DNA of 64,000 nucleotides from Vicinamibacteria bacterium. Lineage in GTDB: Bacteria; Acidobacteriota; Vicinamibacteria; Vicinamibacterales; UBA8438. Every line of letters starts with the position of its first letter. Within the stretch, counting starts at the first letter, position 1. Made by a program: the position numbers and the translations under genes. The stretch is from NCBI GenBank assembly GCA_022820825.1, contig JAJEEU010000080.1:62001-126000 (forward strand). The letters run 5' to 3'. The notes beneath the pieces were generated by a model. The model searched no databases. It had not been told where the DNA came from and was given only the letters and a program-made list of their open reading frames with translations. Below, in pieces: positions 1 to 9,679 of the stretch.

Positions 1-303
1 CGCTACGTGATCGGCGGCAACAAGAGCCTGCTGTTCAATGCGGAGTACCAGATCAGCATCGCCGATCCGGTGCGCATCGTGGCGTTCTACGACGCCGGCC
101 AGGTGCAGGACTTCGGGCAGAACTTCGCCATGGACAGCTTCATGACGTCCACGGGCGTCGAGCTGCGGTTCTTCATTCCGATGCTCAACGTGCCGTTCCG
201 ATTGATCTACGCCTGGAATCCGCAGTATGAATCTGTCTACAACGACCGGTATCAGCAACAGGAACAGACGGTCTTCCGGTTTGCCGTGGGAACGACCTTC
301 TAG
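1..303 (+). CDS. bamA: BamA/Omp85 outer membrane assembly factor, C-terminal end (partial)
   Basis: The frame is open from base 1 and ends with TAG at 301-303, so only the last 100 residues of the protein are in the window. The segment has the alternating pattern of Omp85 beta-strands (GGNKSLLFNAEYQ, VAFYDAGQVQDFG, STGVELRFFIP) and ends in an aromatic Phe, as expected for an outer-membrane barrel recognised by the Bam complex. Its place directly before a Skp-like chaperone and lpx genes is the classical bamA neighbourhood. BamA folds barrel proteins into the outer membrane. The N-terminal POTRA domains lie outside the window, so a TamA-like paralogue is not strictly excluded. Confidence 0.85.
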   Translation, partial: RYVIGGNKSLLFNAEYQISIADPVRIVAFYDAGQVQDFGQNFAMDSFMTSTGVELRFFIPMLNVPFRLIYAWNPQYESVYNDRYQQQEQTVFRFAVGTTF

Positions 304-343
304 CGTGCGCCGGCCGCAGGGAACGAATCGAGGTACGCAACTG

Positions 344-964
344 ATGAGATCTGTGATTTTGGTGCTGGTGGCTGTCTGTCTGCTGGCTCCGGGACCGGCC
401 GGCGCGCAGGAGCAGGACGCGCCCGCTGCCGCGCCGCCGGCCGGCGGCGCGATGGCCTACGTCGACCTGCAGCGCGTGGCGGCGGAGTCCGAGGCGGGTC
501 AGGAGGCGAACGCTCGGGTCCAGGAGTTGAGCGAGATGAAGCTGTCGGAGATAGAGCTGAAGTCGGCCGAGCTGCAGGGCCGGGTGACGGCTCTGCAAGA
601 GCAGCTTCAGGAACTGCAGGCGAAGCTGCAGCAGGGGCAGACCGTGATGAGCGCCGAGGCGCGCCTCGGCCTGCAGCGGCAGATCTCGGAGCTCCAGATC
701 GACGTGCAACGCACCACACAGGACTCGCAGGCGGAGGCCGAGCGGCTCACGCAGGACGCGGACCGGGAGGTGCAGCAGTTGCAGCAGGAGCTGCAGATCG
801 AATTCCAGAAGATCCTGGTGCCGGTGATCGAGCAGGTTGCCGCCGACCGCAATCTGTCGTTCATCTTCAACGTCGGTGAAGGCGGCATGATCTGGGCCGA
901 CACGTCGCTCGACCTGACCGAAGAGCTGATCGAGCTGCTCAACGCGCAGACCGGCGCGCCGTAA
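344..964 (+). CDS. skp: Skp/OmpH-family periplasmic chaperone
   Basis: The 206-aa protein starts with a signal peptide (MRSVILVLVAVCLLAPGPAGAQ), followed by AYVDLQRVAAES, which matches the conserved start of mature OmpH/Skp proteins. A long Gln/Glu/Leu-rich coiled coil (about residues 65-165) and a C-terminal VIEQVAADRNLSFIF segment complete the family layout. Skp holds unfolded outer-membrane proteins in the periplasm for delivery to BamA, encoded 40 nt upstream. The ATG at 344 was chosen because it gives a complete signal peptide and has GAGG upstream. The track ORF start at 227 lies inside bamA. Confidence 0.88.
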   Translation: MRSVILVLVAVCLLAPGPAGAQEQDAPAAAPPAGGAMAYVDLQRVAAESEAGQEANARVQELSEMKLSEIELKSAELQGRVTALQEQLQELQAKLQQGQTVMSAEARLGLQRQISELQIDVQRTTQDSQAEAERLTQDADREVQQLQQELQIEFQKILVPVIEQVAADRNLSFIFNVGEGGMIWADTSLDLTEELIELLNAQTGAP

Positions 965-1020
965 GCGTCGGTCGGCGTCCCCCCGGGCGCTTCGCCGCCA
1001 GACATGTTCCTGCGTCACTA

Positions 1021-2271
1021 GTGTCACTCGACATCCCGCGCCTTCTCGACGGTCTCCGCTGCCGCTATCCGGCGTTCCTCGTGGATGCCGTGATCGAGCA
1101 CGACCCCGGCCGCCGCATGGTGGCGGTCAAGAACGTCACGGTCAACGAGGAGTACTTTCAGGGGCATTTCCCCGGCATGCCGCTGATGCCCGGGGTGATG
1201 ATGATCGAGTCGCTGCTGCAGGTGGCGACGCTGTTGCTGCGGGCGGATCAGGACGCGGGTACGTCACGCGCCTTCCTGCGCGGCGTCAACCAGGCCAAGT
1301 TCCGGCGCCAGGTGGTCCCCGGTGATCGCATTCAGTTGGATGTGGTACTACATAGCCGGCGGACCGGTCTGGCCGTCGTGCGCGGCGCGGCGAGGGTCGA
1401 CGCCCAGATCGTCGCCGAGGCCGAGCTGCTGGTCGGCATCGAGACCGGCGCGGCGGAGATCGACGCGACCGCCGTCGTGCATCCGGACGCCGTCATCGGC
1501 GCGGGCACCGTCGTCGAGCCGCACGCGGTCATCGGGGCGCAGGTGCGCATAGGCCGCGACTGCCGGGTCGGCGCGTCGGCCGTCATCGACGGCGATACCG
1601 TAGTCGGCGACGCCTGCAATGTGTACCCGTTCGCATCGATCGGCCTGATTCCGCAGGACCTCAAGTTCCGCGGCGAACCGACGCGTCTGGCGATCGGCCG
1701 CCGGAACGTGTTCCGGGAATTCGTGACCGTGCACCGCGGCACCCGCGGGGGCGGCGGCGTGACGTCGATCGGCAACGACAACGTGTTCATGGCATACGCG
1801 CACGTCGCGCACGACTGTCATATCGGAGACCGGACGATATTCGGCAACGGCGCCACGCTCGGGGGGCACGTCGTCGTCGAGGACGAGGCCACGATCAGCG
1901 CCTACTCGGGCGTCCACCAGTTCTGCCGCGTCGGCCGCCAGGCGTTCATCGGGGGCTACTCGGTGGTGACGAAGGACGCCCTGCCGTACGGCAAGACCGT
2001 GGGCAACCGTGCGCGCATTTACGGATTGAACACGATCGGCCTCGCGCGCCGGGGCAGTTCCCCGGCGACCATCGCCAAGCTGAAGCGCGCCTACCGTTAC
2101 CTGCTGCAATCCAAGCTGAACACGACCCGCGCCGTGCGGCGCATCACGGAGGATCCCGGCGTTGCGTGTCCGGAGGTCGCGTACCTCGTCGAGTTCATCC
2201 GTACGTCCAAACGCGGCGTCAACCTGCGGCGTCCGCCGCGGCGCGTGGAGCCCGTGGATGTCGAGGAGTAG
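1021..2271 (+). CDS. FabZ-LpxA fusion (hydroxyacyl-ACP dehydratase + UDP-GlcNAc acyltransferase)
   Basis: One 416-aa frame carries two enzymes. Residues 1-140 are FabZ, which dehydrates 3-hydroxyacyl-ACP: the catalytic His is in FQGHFPGMP and the acidic residue in PGVMMIES. Residues 145-416 are LpxA, the first acyltransferase of lipid A synthesis, with left-handed hexapeptide repeats (IGAGTVVEPHAVIGAQ), the catalytic His in AHVAHDC, and a helical C-terminus (GLARRGSSPATIAKLKRAYRYL). Both enzymes compete for the same 3-hydroxyacyl-ACP pool, so a fusion is mechanistically sensible. The two genes are separate in E. coli. lpxD, often found between skp and fabZ, is absent here. The start is GTG 1021. 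Confidence 0.93.
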   Translation: MSLDIPRLLDGLRCRYPAFLVDAVIEHDPGRRMVAVKNVTVNEEYFQGHFPGMPLMPGVMMIESLLQVATLLLRADQDAGTSRAFLRGVNQAKFRRQVVPGDRIQLDVVLHSRRTGLAVVRGAARVDAQIVAEAELLVGIETGAAEIDATAVVHPDAVIGAGTVVEPHAVIGAQVRIGRDCRVGASAVIDGDTVVGDACNVYPFASIGLIPQDLKFRGEPTRLAIGRRNVFREFVTVHRGTRGGGGVTSIGNDNVFMAYAHVAHDCHIGDRTIFGNGATLGGHVVVEDEATISAYSGVHQFCRVGRQAFIGGYSVVTKDALPYGKTVGNRARIYGLNTIGLARRGSSPATIAKLKRAYRYLLQSKLNTTRAVRRITEDPGVACPEVAYLVEFIRTSKRGVNLRRPPRRVEPVDVEE

Positions 2272-2280
2272 TGGGTTACG

Positions 2281-3111
2281 ATGCGCGTCGGCCTGATCGC
2301 CGGCAACGGCCGGTTCCCGTTCCTCGTGCTGGACGCCGCCCGGAATCTGGGGCACGACGTCACGGTGGTCGCCATACGGGAAGAGGCGGACAAGGGCCTG
2401 CAGGCCGCGGCGGCAGGTCCGCCGCCGGCAGCGTTTCACTGGGTCTCGCTCGGGCAGTTGGGGCGCTGTATCGAGCTGCTGACCGCCGCGGGCATCTCGC
2501 GAGCCGTCATGGCCGGCCAGGTCAAGCATACGAAGCTGTTCTCCGGTGTCATGCCCGATCGGACCCTGCTCTCGGTGTTGGGCCGACTGGCCACGCGCAA
2601 CACCGACGCGCTCATTTCGGCCGTCGCCGACGTGCTCTCGGAACGCGGCATCGAGCTCGTCGATTCCACCAGCTTTCTGCAACCGCTGATGGCCCGCCGC
2701 GGCACGCTTACCCGGCGCGGCCCGTCTGACGGCGAGCGGGCAGACCTGGAGTTCGGCTACCGGATGGCCGATGCCATCGCCGGCCTCGACATCGGCCAGA
2801 CGGTTGTCGTCAAGGACCGCGCCGTGGTGGCGGTGGAGGCGATGGAGGGCACGGACGCGGTGATCGACCGCGCGGCCCGCCTGGCCGGTCCGGGCATTTG
2901 CGTGATCAAGGTGGCCAAGCCGGGCCAGGACATGCGCTTCGATGTGCCGGTAGTCGGCGTCCCGACCATCCGCGCCCTGCGGGAAGCCCGGGCGGCCGTC
3001 CTGTCGATCGACGCGGAGCGGACGCTCGTGATCGACGGCGACGATGTGTTCGCGGCGGCCGACGAGGCGGGCCTGGCCGTGGTCGGGCGTGCGCCGGACA
3101 CGGGCAGCTGA
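2281..3111 (+). CDS. lpxI: UDP-2,3-diacylglucosamine pyrophosphatase LpxI
   Basis: The 276-aa protein begins [17 protein letters not shown] and contains [34 protein letters not shown] and ATD-like [13 protein letters not shown] segments, all characteristic of LpxI. LpxI hydrolyses UDP-2,3-diacyl-GlcN to lipid X in the cytoplasm and replaces LpxH in many diderms outside the Gammaproteobacteria. It starts 9 nt after fabZ-lpxA and its TGA overlaps the ATG of the next gene by one base, so it is clearly co-transcribed. Confidence 0.93.
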   Translation: MRVGLIAGNGRFPFLVLDAARNLGHDVTVVAIREEADKGLQAAAAGPPPAAFHWVSLGQLGRCIELLTAAGISRAVMAGQVKHTKLFSGVMPDRTLLSVLGRLATRNTDALISAVADVLSERGIELVDSTSFLQPLMARRGTLTRRGPSDGERADLEFGYRMADAIAGLDIGQTVVVKDRAVVAVEAMEGTDAVIDRAARLAGPGICVIKVAKPGQDMRFDVPVVGVPTIRALREARAAVLSIDAERTLVIDGDDVFAAADEAGLAVVGRAPDTGS

Positions 3112-4055
3112 TGGCTGAAGCACCACTGCGGGCCGGAGTGGTCGGCGTCGGCCACGTGGGCCGCCATCACGCGCGGATCCTGGCGGAGTTGCCGGGCGTG
3201 GAGCTCGTTGGCGTCGCCGACATCGACGCGGCCAGGGCCCGGGAGGTGGCGGACCGTAGCGGGTGCCGCGCCGAGGGCAGCGCTTCCGCGCTGTTGGATG
3301 ACGTCGACGCCGTGACCGTCGCGGTTCCCACGGAGGCGCACCGGCACGTCGCCGAGCTGTTTCTGGAACGCGGCATTCCCGTGCTGGTGGAGAAGCCGAT
3401 CGCCGCGTCGCTGGCGGACGCGGACGCGTTGATCGCGGCCGCGTCAGCCGCCGGAACGTTGCTTGCTGTCGGCCATACCGAACGCTACAATCCGGCCGTC
3501 ACCGCCGCGCGGCCGCTCATCACGGCGCCGCGCTTCATCGAGGTGCACCGCCTGGCGCAGTTCCCGGACCGGAGTCTGGATGTCGACGTCGTGTTCGACG
3601 TCATGATTCATGATCTGGACCTGGTGCTGGATCTATGCGGGGCGGCGCCGGCGGCGATCGAAGCAATCGGCGTTCCGGTGCTCAGCGAACGGGTCGATAT
3701 CGCCAGCGCGCGCATCCGCTTCGACAACGGGTGCATCGCCAACCTGACAGCCAGCCGCATCAGCCGCGAGCGCGTGCGCAAGCTCCGGTTCTTCCAGAAG
3801 GACGCGTTGGTGGCCATCGACTGCGCGGCGCAGCAGGTCGACGCATGGCGCGTCGGACGGTCTGCCGGATCGGCGCCGGCCATCGAAGGCGGCGCGCTCA
3901 GCGTGCCCCCGGGCGAGCCGCTCGCGCTGGAGCTGGCGGACTTCGTCCGGGCCGTGCGGTCCGGCACGCGTCCCGGCGTGGACGGCCGCGACGGCCGCCG
4001 CGCGCTGGAGCTGGCGCAGCAGGTGGCCGAAGCCATGGAACGCGCGGACTCCTGA
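3111..4055 (+). CDS. Gfo/Idh/MocA-family oxidoreductase, possibly GnnA-like
   Basis: The 314-aa protein has an N-terminal Rossmann fold (GVVGVGHVGRHHARIL), the family signature EKPIAA near residue 95, and a C-terminal alpha/beta substrate domain with IHDLDLVLDLCG. This is an NAD(P)-dependent sugar or inositol dehydrogenase family. Its coupling to lpxI and fabZ-lpxA points to lipid A or sugar-nucleotide work. In Acidithiobacillus and Leptospira a Gfo/Idh enzyme (GnnA) near lpxA oxidises UDP-GlcNAc at C3 before transamination by GnnB, giving amide-linked lipid A. That role here is inference, since no GnnB-type aminotransferase lies beside it. Confidence 0.8.
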   Translation: MAEAPLRAGVVGVGHVGRHHARILAELPGVELVGVADIDAARAREVADRSGCRAEGSASALLDDVDAVTVAVPTEAHRHVAELFLERGIPVLVEKPIAASLADADALIAAASAAGTLLAVGHTERYNPAVTAARPLITAPRFIEVHRLAQFPDRSLDVDVVFDVMIHDLDLVLDLCGAAPAAIEAIGVPVLSERVDIASARIRFDNGCIANLTASRISRERVRKLRFFQKDALVAIDCAAQQVDAWRVGRSAGSAPAIEGGALSVPPGEPLALELADFVRAVRSGTRPGVDGRDGRRALELAQQVAEAMERADS

Positions 4056-4061
4056 CCAGCT

Positions 4062-4958
4062 ATGCCGACACTGCAGGAGATCGGGGCGCGGCTGGCCGGC
4101 GGTGAGCCGCTCGATTCCCCGGATTGCGAGGCGGTTGTCGCCAGCAGCGACCTGCTCGGCCTCGGCGCGCTGGCGGACGATTGCCGGCGCCGGCGCCAGG
4201 GCGACCGGGTGACGTTCGTGCGGGTGCAGCAGATCCCGGCGGACGCCCTCGATGCGCCGGAGGTCGCGGTGCTCCCCGCCGCCCGCGAGCTGCGCATCGC
4301 GGGCCCGTTTCCCGAAGGTCGCGACGGTGTCCGCAGCGTCGAGCGCGTCGTGTCCGCGGCGGGCGCGATACCGGTTACCGGATTCGCGCTCGACGACCTC
4401 GTGGAGCGCAACGCGTCGGATGCGTCCGCCGTCGCGGACGTGCTGGCGGCGTTGCGGGACGCGGGCCTGGCGGCGCTGGCGGAGGCGCGCGCGGATCGGC
4501 TGTCCGGACCGCAGTGGCTGGCAGCGGCGGGTGACGCCGGCCTCAAGATTGCACGCCTGACGGTCGGCGAGCCGACCGCGGAGGACGGCGGCGCCGCGCT
4601 GATCCGCCGTGTCGCCGGGTGGGGCGGCGCCCTGGCGCACGTCCACGCGTTCGCCCCGCTGCCGCGCAACCTGCCGCCGCAGCCGACGACCGGCTACCGC
4701 GACCTGCGTCAGGTTGCGCTGGCGCGTCTGCTGGTCGACAATGTCGGTTCGATCCAGGTCGACTGGAGCCTGTACGGACCCAAGCTGGCGCAGGTGGCCC
4801 TGATATTCGGCGCCAGCGACGTCGACGCCGTATCCGCCGAAGACGGTGGGACGCTCGGCGCCAGACGGGCGCCGCTCGCCGAGATCGAGCGCAACATCCG
4901 AGCCTCGGGGCTGGTCCCGGTTGAGCGCAACGGCCGCTTCGAGAACGTGGGAACATGA
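4062..4958 (+). CDS. MqnE/MqnC-like protein lacking the radical-SAM cluster motif
   Basis: The 298-aa frame is open and is the first gene of the menaquinone block. The N-terminus (LQEIGARLAGGEPLDSPDCEAV) and C-terminus (TTGYRDLRQVALARLLVDNV, KLAQVALIFGASDVD, then AEIERNIRASGLVPVERN) match the ends of aminofutalosine synthase MqnE and its relative MqnC. Between them the barrel is shortened. Where MqnE has its CX3CX2C cluster motif the sequence reads GDRVTFVRVQQIPADAL with no cysteine, and the GGxHP motif is gone. It therefore should not bind a 4Fe-4S cluster or cleave SAM. It may be a subunit, a scaffold or a decaying gene. It overlaps mqnA by 4 nt. Confidence 0.75.
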   Translation: MPTLQEIGARLAGGEPLDSPDCEAVVASSDLLGLGALADDCRRRRQGDRVTFVRVQQIPADALDAPEVAVLPAARELRIAGPFPEGRDGVRSVERVVSAAGAIPVTGFALDDLVERNASDASAVADVLAALRDAGLAALAEARADRLSGPQWLAAAGDAGLKIARLTVGEPTAEDGGAALIRRVAGWGGALAHVHAFAPLPRNLPPQPTTGYRDLRQVALARLLVDNVGSIQVDWSLYGPKLAQVALIFGASDVDAVSAEDGGTLGARRAPLAEIERNIRASGLVPVERNGRFENVGT

Positions 4959-5766
4959 GCATCATTCGCGTCGCCGCCGTCAAGTACCTGAACTCGCTGC
5001 CGCTCGTACATGGCCTGGACGAACGGCCGGAGCTGTTCTCGCTGCAGTACGACGTGCCCGCGAAATGCGCGGCGCTGCTGCACGGCGGCGACATCGAACT
5101 GGGCCTGATACCGTCGATCGAGTACCTGCAGCGGCCGAACTACCGGATCGTGCCGGGGATCGCCGTGGGCTCGAACGGACCGGTCGCCTCCGTCGCGCTC
5201 TTCAGCAAGCGTCCGGCCACCGCCATCCGGTCCATCGCGGTCGACTCGAGCTCCCGGACGTCCATTGCGCTGCTGCGCATTCTCTGCGCCCAGTGGTTCG
5301 ACATCGATCCCACGATCGTCAAGATGCGCCCCGACCTCGAGCCGATGCTCAAGCGCTGCGATGCGGCACTGTTGATCGGCGACCGGGCGCTGTTCGTCGA
5401 CCATGAAAGCGCCGGCCTCGAGAAGATCGACCTGGGCGAGGAGTGGACCACGATGACCGGCATGCCTTTCGTGTGGGCCTTCTGGGCGGGCCGCACGGGC
5501 GCTGTCGGACCGGCGCACGTGGAGGCGTTGCAGGCGGCGCGCGACGGGGGCGTGGCTGCGCGTGACGAGATCGCCGCGGGATTCGTGGCGCCGGACGACG
5601 ACGAGGAACGCCTGGCGACGGTGCGCAAGTACTTGCAGGACAACATCGAGTGCACGCTGGACGAGCGCCGCCACGCCAGTCTCAAGAAGTTCTACGAGAC
5701 GGCGCACGAGCTCGGCGTGGTGCCGGCAACCCACCCGCTACGCTTCTACGAGGGAGCCGATCCCCG

Positions 5767-5770
<4 letters not shown>
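4955..5770 (+). CDS. mqnA: Chorismate dehydratase MqnA
   Basis: The 271-aa protein opens IRVAAVKYLNSLPLVHGL and continues with DVPAKCAALLHGGDIELGLIPSIEYL and a SIAVDSSSRTSIALLRIL motif, the signature of MqnA in the periplasmic-binding-protein fold. It dehydrates chorismate to 3-enolpyruvylbenzoate, the first step of the futalosine menaquinone route. The ATG overlaps the preceding MqnE-like gene by 4 nt, and its TGA overlaps the mqnC ATG by 4 nt, so translation is coupled. Length is normal for the family. Confidence 0.93.
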
Positions 5771-6977
<1,207 letters not shown>

Positions 6978-6981
<4 letters not shown>

Positions 6982-8198
6982 TCACGAGGTATCACGCCGG
7001 CTGGGTCGTGCCGATTGCGGGGCGGCCCATCCGCGACGCGTACGTGGATGTCGACGGCGGCGTGATAGTCGAAGTCGGCCGATCCGCGGGGGCCGGTTCC
7101 GGGCGTGGCCGCGACGTCGACCTGCGCGGATGCGCAATCCTGCCGGGTCTGGTCAACGTCCACACCCACATCGAGCTTTCCGGGCTGCGCGGGGAGGTGC
7201 CGCCCGCGCCGAGCATGCCGGAGTGGGTGCGCCGCCTGATGGCGCGCCGCGCCGGCAGCGCGCCCGATGCCGCCGCCATGCGGCGGGCGCTCGCCGAGGC
7301 GCGGCGGTGCGGCACGGCGCTGGTGGGAGACATCGGCAACACGCGCGCTCCGGTCGCGGCGCTCCGTGCGGCGGGGATGCCGGCGGTTGCCTTCAGGGAG
7401 CTGGTGGGCTTCGATGAGCCCGATCCGGCGGCGCTGGTCGAGCGGACGTGCGCGGAGCTGGATCGCGAGGCCGGGCACAACCCGCGCTTGCGGCTGGCGG
7501 CGCACGCGCCGTACTCGGTGTCGCCGGCGCTGTTCGCGGCGCTGCGCGCGGCGGCCGAACGGCGGCGGCTCTGGCCGCTGTCGGTGCATGTCGCCGAGTC
7601 GCGCGAGGAGCTGGAATTCCTGCGCTCCGGAACCGGCCCGTGGCGCGGCCTCCTGGAGGAGCTGGGCCGCTGGGTTCCCGGGTGGACCGCCGGCACGCCC
7701 AGCCCGATCGCCTACCTGGACAATCTGAGCTGGCTCGGGCCGGGCACGCTGCTGGTGCACGGCGTGCATCTCACGGACGTCGAGCTGCGGCGCATCGCCG
7801 AGACCGGCGCCACGCTGGCGACCTGCCCGCGCAGCAACCGCTGGACCGGCGCGGGGGTTCCGCCCGTCGCACGGTTCCACGCGGCCGGCGTGCACCTCGC
7901 CGTGGGGACGGACAGCCTGGCCAGCGCGCCGGACCTCGACATGTTCGCGGAGCTGGCGGAGTTGCGGCGGTTGGCACCGGGGGTGCCGGCGGCGGCCTTG
8001 CTCCGCGCCGCCACGCTTTCCGGGGCGGAAGCGCTGGGTTTCGGGGCGTCGCACGGAGCGATTGCCGCCGGCCGCACGGCTGCCCTCATCGCGGTCGCGG
8101 GTGCCGGCCAGGCTGACGATGTGGAAGAATACCTGACAGGCGGCGTGCGGCCTCAGGACATCTCCTGGGTCGGCGGCGAAGACCGGGATTCTGGGTAG
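6978..8198 (+). CDS. Amidohydrolase, probable aminodeoxyfutalosine deaminase
   Basis: The 406-aa metal-dependent hydrolase has the family ligands in order: NVHTHIELSG (HxH), SVHVAESREE, LLVHGVHL and GTDSLASAPDLD. This is the layout of the TrzN/SsnA/MtaD deaminase branch. In futalosine-pathway operons such an enzyme deaminates 6-amino-6-deoxyfutalosine to futalosine, as a replacement for direct MqnB cleavage. That assignment rests on context, because the family also deaminates other purine or pyrimidine compounds. The GTG start at 6978 overlaps mqnC by 4 nt, and the TAG overlaps the ubiA GTG by 1 nt. Confidence 0.78.
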
Positions 8199-9070
8199 TG
8201 CAGGCAATCGTCACCGCAATAGGAAGGGTGGGCGCGTACGCGTCGCTGATCCGCTTCGGACATACCGTGTTCGCCCTGCCGTTTGCGCTCACCGGCGCCA
8301 TGCTGGCGGCCGCCGCCGGTTGCCCGCTGGGCTGGGGGCGCGTCGGATGGATCGTCCTCGCGATGGCATCCGCGCGCACCGCCGCCATGGGCATGAACCG
8401 CCTTGCCGATGCGCGCTACGACGCGCTCAACCCGCGGACTACCAACCGGGAGCTGCCGCGCGGCCTGGTATCCGGCGGCGAGGCTGTAGCCCTCGTCGCC
8501 GCATCGTCAGCCGTGTTCGTCGCGGTTGCGTGGCGGCTCGGGCCGCTCTGCTTTGCCCTGTCGCCAGTGGCCCTGGCCGTCGTCTTCTGGTACTCGTTCG
8601 CCAAGCGCTACACGCACTACACGCAGATCTGGCTCGGTCTGGCGCTGGCGGTCGCGCCGGTGGGCGGGTGGCTCGCAGTCTGCGGGCAGTTCGGGTGGGC
8701 CGCGGCGTGGCTGGCGTTGGGCACCGGCATGTGGGTCGCCGGATTCGACATCCTGTACGCCTGCGAGGATATCGAGTTCGACCGGCGCAGCCGGCTTTTT
8801 TCCATACCGGCGCGGTTCGGCGTAGCCCGCTCGCTGTGGGTCTCCAGGGTCCTGCATGTCGTTGCCGTCGCCAGCCTGGCCGCGCTGGCGCTGGTGCTGC
8901 CGCTGGGGCCCGTGTACCTCGCCGGCGTCGCCGGCGTGGCCCTCCTGCTTGGCTACGAGCAGTCGCTCGTCCGCGCGGATGATCTGTCCCGCGTCGGAAA
9001 GGCGTTCAACCTGAACGGGTACGTCGGAATCCTGTACCTGGCCGCCACGGCGGCGGCGCTGTATGTCTGA
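8198..9070 (+). CDS. UbiA-family prenyltransferase (menaquinone, MqnP-type)
   Basis: The 290-aa integral membrane protein has about eight hydrophobic segments and the two Asp-rich prenyl-diphosphate motifs: NRLADARYDALNPRTTNREL (NxxxDxxxD) and DILYACEDIEFDRR. It should attach the polyprenyl chain to the naphthoate or dihydroxynaphthoate intermediate made by the upstream Mqn enzymes. The position between the Mqn genes and UbiX/UbiE supports the MqnP role rather than ubiquinone or haem O synthesis. The start is GTG 8198, overlapping the preceding stop codon. Confidence 0.88.
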   Translation: MQAIVTAIGRVGAYASLIRFGHTVFALPFALTGAMLAAAAGCPLGWGRVGWIVLAMASARTAAMGMNRLADARYDALNPRTTNRELPRGLVSGGEAVALVAASSAVFVAVAWRLGPLCFALSPVALAVVFWYSFAKRYTHYTQIWLGLALAVAPVGGWLAVCGQFGWAAAWLALGTGMWVAGFDILYACEDIEFDRRSRLFSIPARFGVARSLWVSRVLHVVAVASLAALALVLPLGPVYLAGVAGVALLLGYEQSLVRADDLSRVGKAFNLNGYVGILYLAATAAALYV

Positions 9071-9674
9071 CCGCACGCGCACCGTCGCGGTCGGCATCAC
9101 GGGTGCGTCGGGCGCGATCTACGCAACCCGTACCGTGGCGGCGCTGCTCGCTGCCGGCTGCCGCGTGGAGCTGGTGGCCTCCGACTTCGGCCGCCGGCTC
9201 CTGCGGGACGAAATCGGTCCGCAGGCGGCCGCCGAGCGGCTGGCCGAGTACCTGGCCGAGCGCTACGGCGGCGAGGTGCGCGCGGGCTCGCTCGTCCTGC
9301 ACAGCAATCGCGACATGGGGGCGTCGATAGCCAGCGGCAGCCATTCCTGCGACAGCATGGCCGTCGTGCCGTGCTCGATGAAGACGCTCGCGGGGATCGC
9401 GCACGGCACGTCGCGGAACCTGATCGAGCGCGCCGCCGACGTCATGCTGAAAGAGCGCCGCCGTCTCGTGGTGGTGCCGCGCGAGACCCCGATGAGCCTG
9501 CCGCAACTGCGCAATCTCGTGCTGTGCGCGGAAGCCGGTGCGGTCGTGCTGCCTGCCATGCCGGCTTTCTACCAGCAGCCGCGGTCGATCGACGATCTCG
9601 CGGACTTCATGGCGGGCAAGATCCTGTCGGCGCTCGGTTTCGAGCACGCGCTGTATCCGGCCTGGACGGGCTAG
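9063..9674 (+). CDS. ubiX: Flavin prenyltransferase UbiX family
   Basis: The 203-aa flavoprotein has the UbiX fold: VGITGASGAIYATR near the N-terminus, SNRDMGASIASGSH, VVPCSMKTLAGIAHGTS, and RRRLVVVPRETPMS. UbiX makes the prenylated FMN used by UbiD-type decarboxylases. In futalosine-pathway genomes the UbiX/UbiD pair decarboxylates the prenylated naphthoate. No ubiD-like gene is in the window. It overlaps the UbiA gene by 8 nt and lies in the middle of the menaquinone operon. Confidence 0.93.
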   Translation: MSDRTRTVAVGITGASGAIYATRTVAALLAAGCRVELVASDFGRRLLRDEIGPQAAAERLAEYLAERYGGEVRAGSLVLHSNRDMGASIASGSHSCDSMAVVPCSMKTLAGIAHGTSRNLIERAADVMLKERRRLVVVPRETPMSLPQLRNLVLCAEAGAVVLPAMPAFYQQPRSIDDLADFMAGKILSALGFEHALYPAWTG

Positions 9675-9679
9675 CCCTC

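Noticed and set aside
4062-4958. Frameshift as the reason for the missing cysteine motif in the MqnE-like gene
   Set aside because: Other frames across 4124-4560 show no CX3CX2C sequence, and the matching N- and C-terminal parts are in the same frame, so a simple frameshift does not restore the motif.
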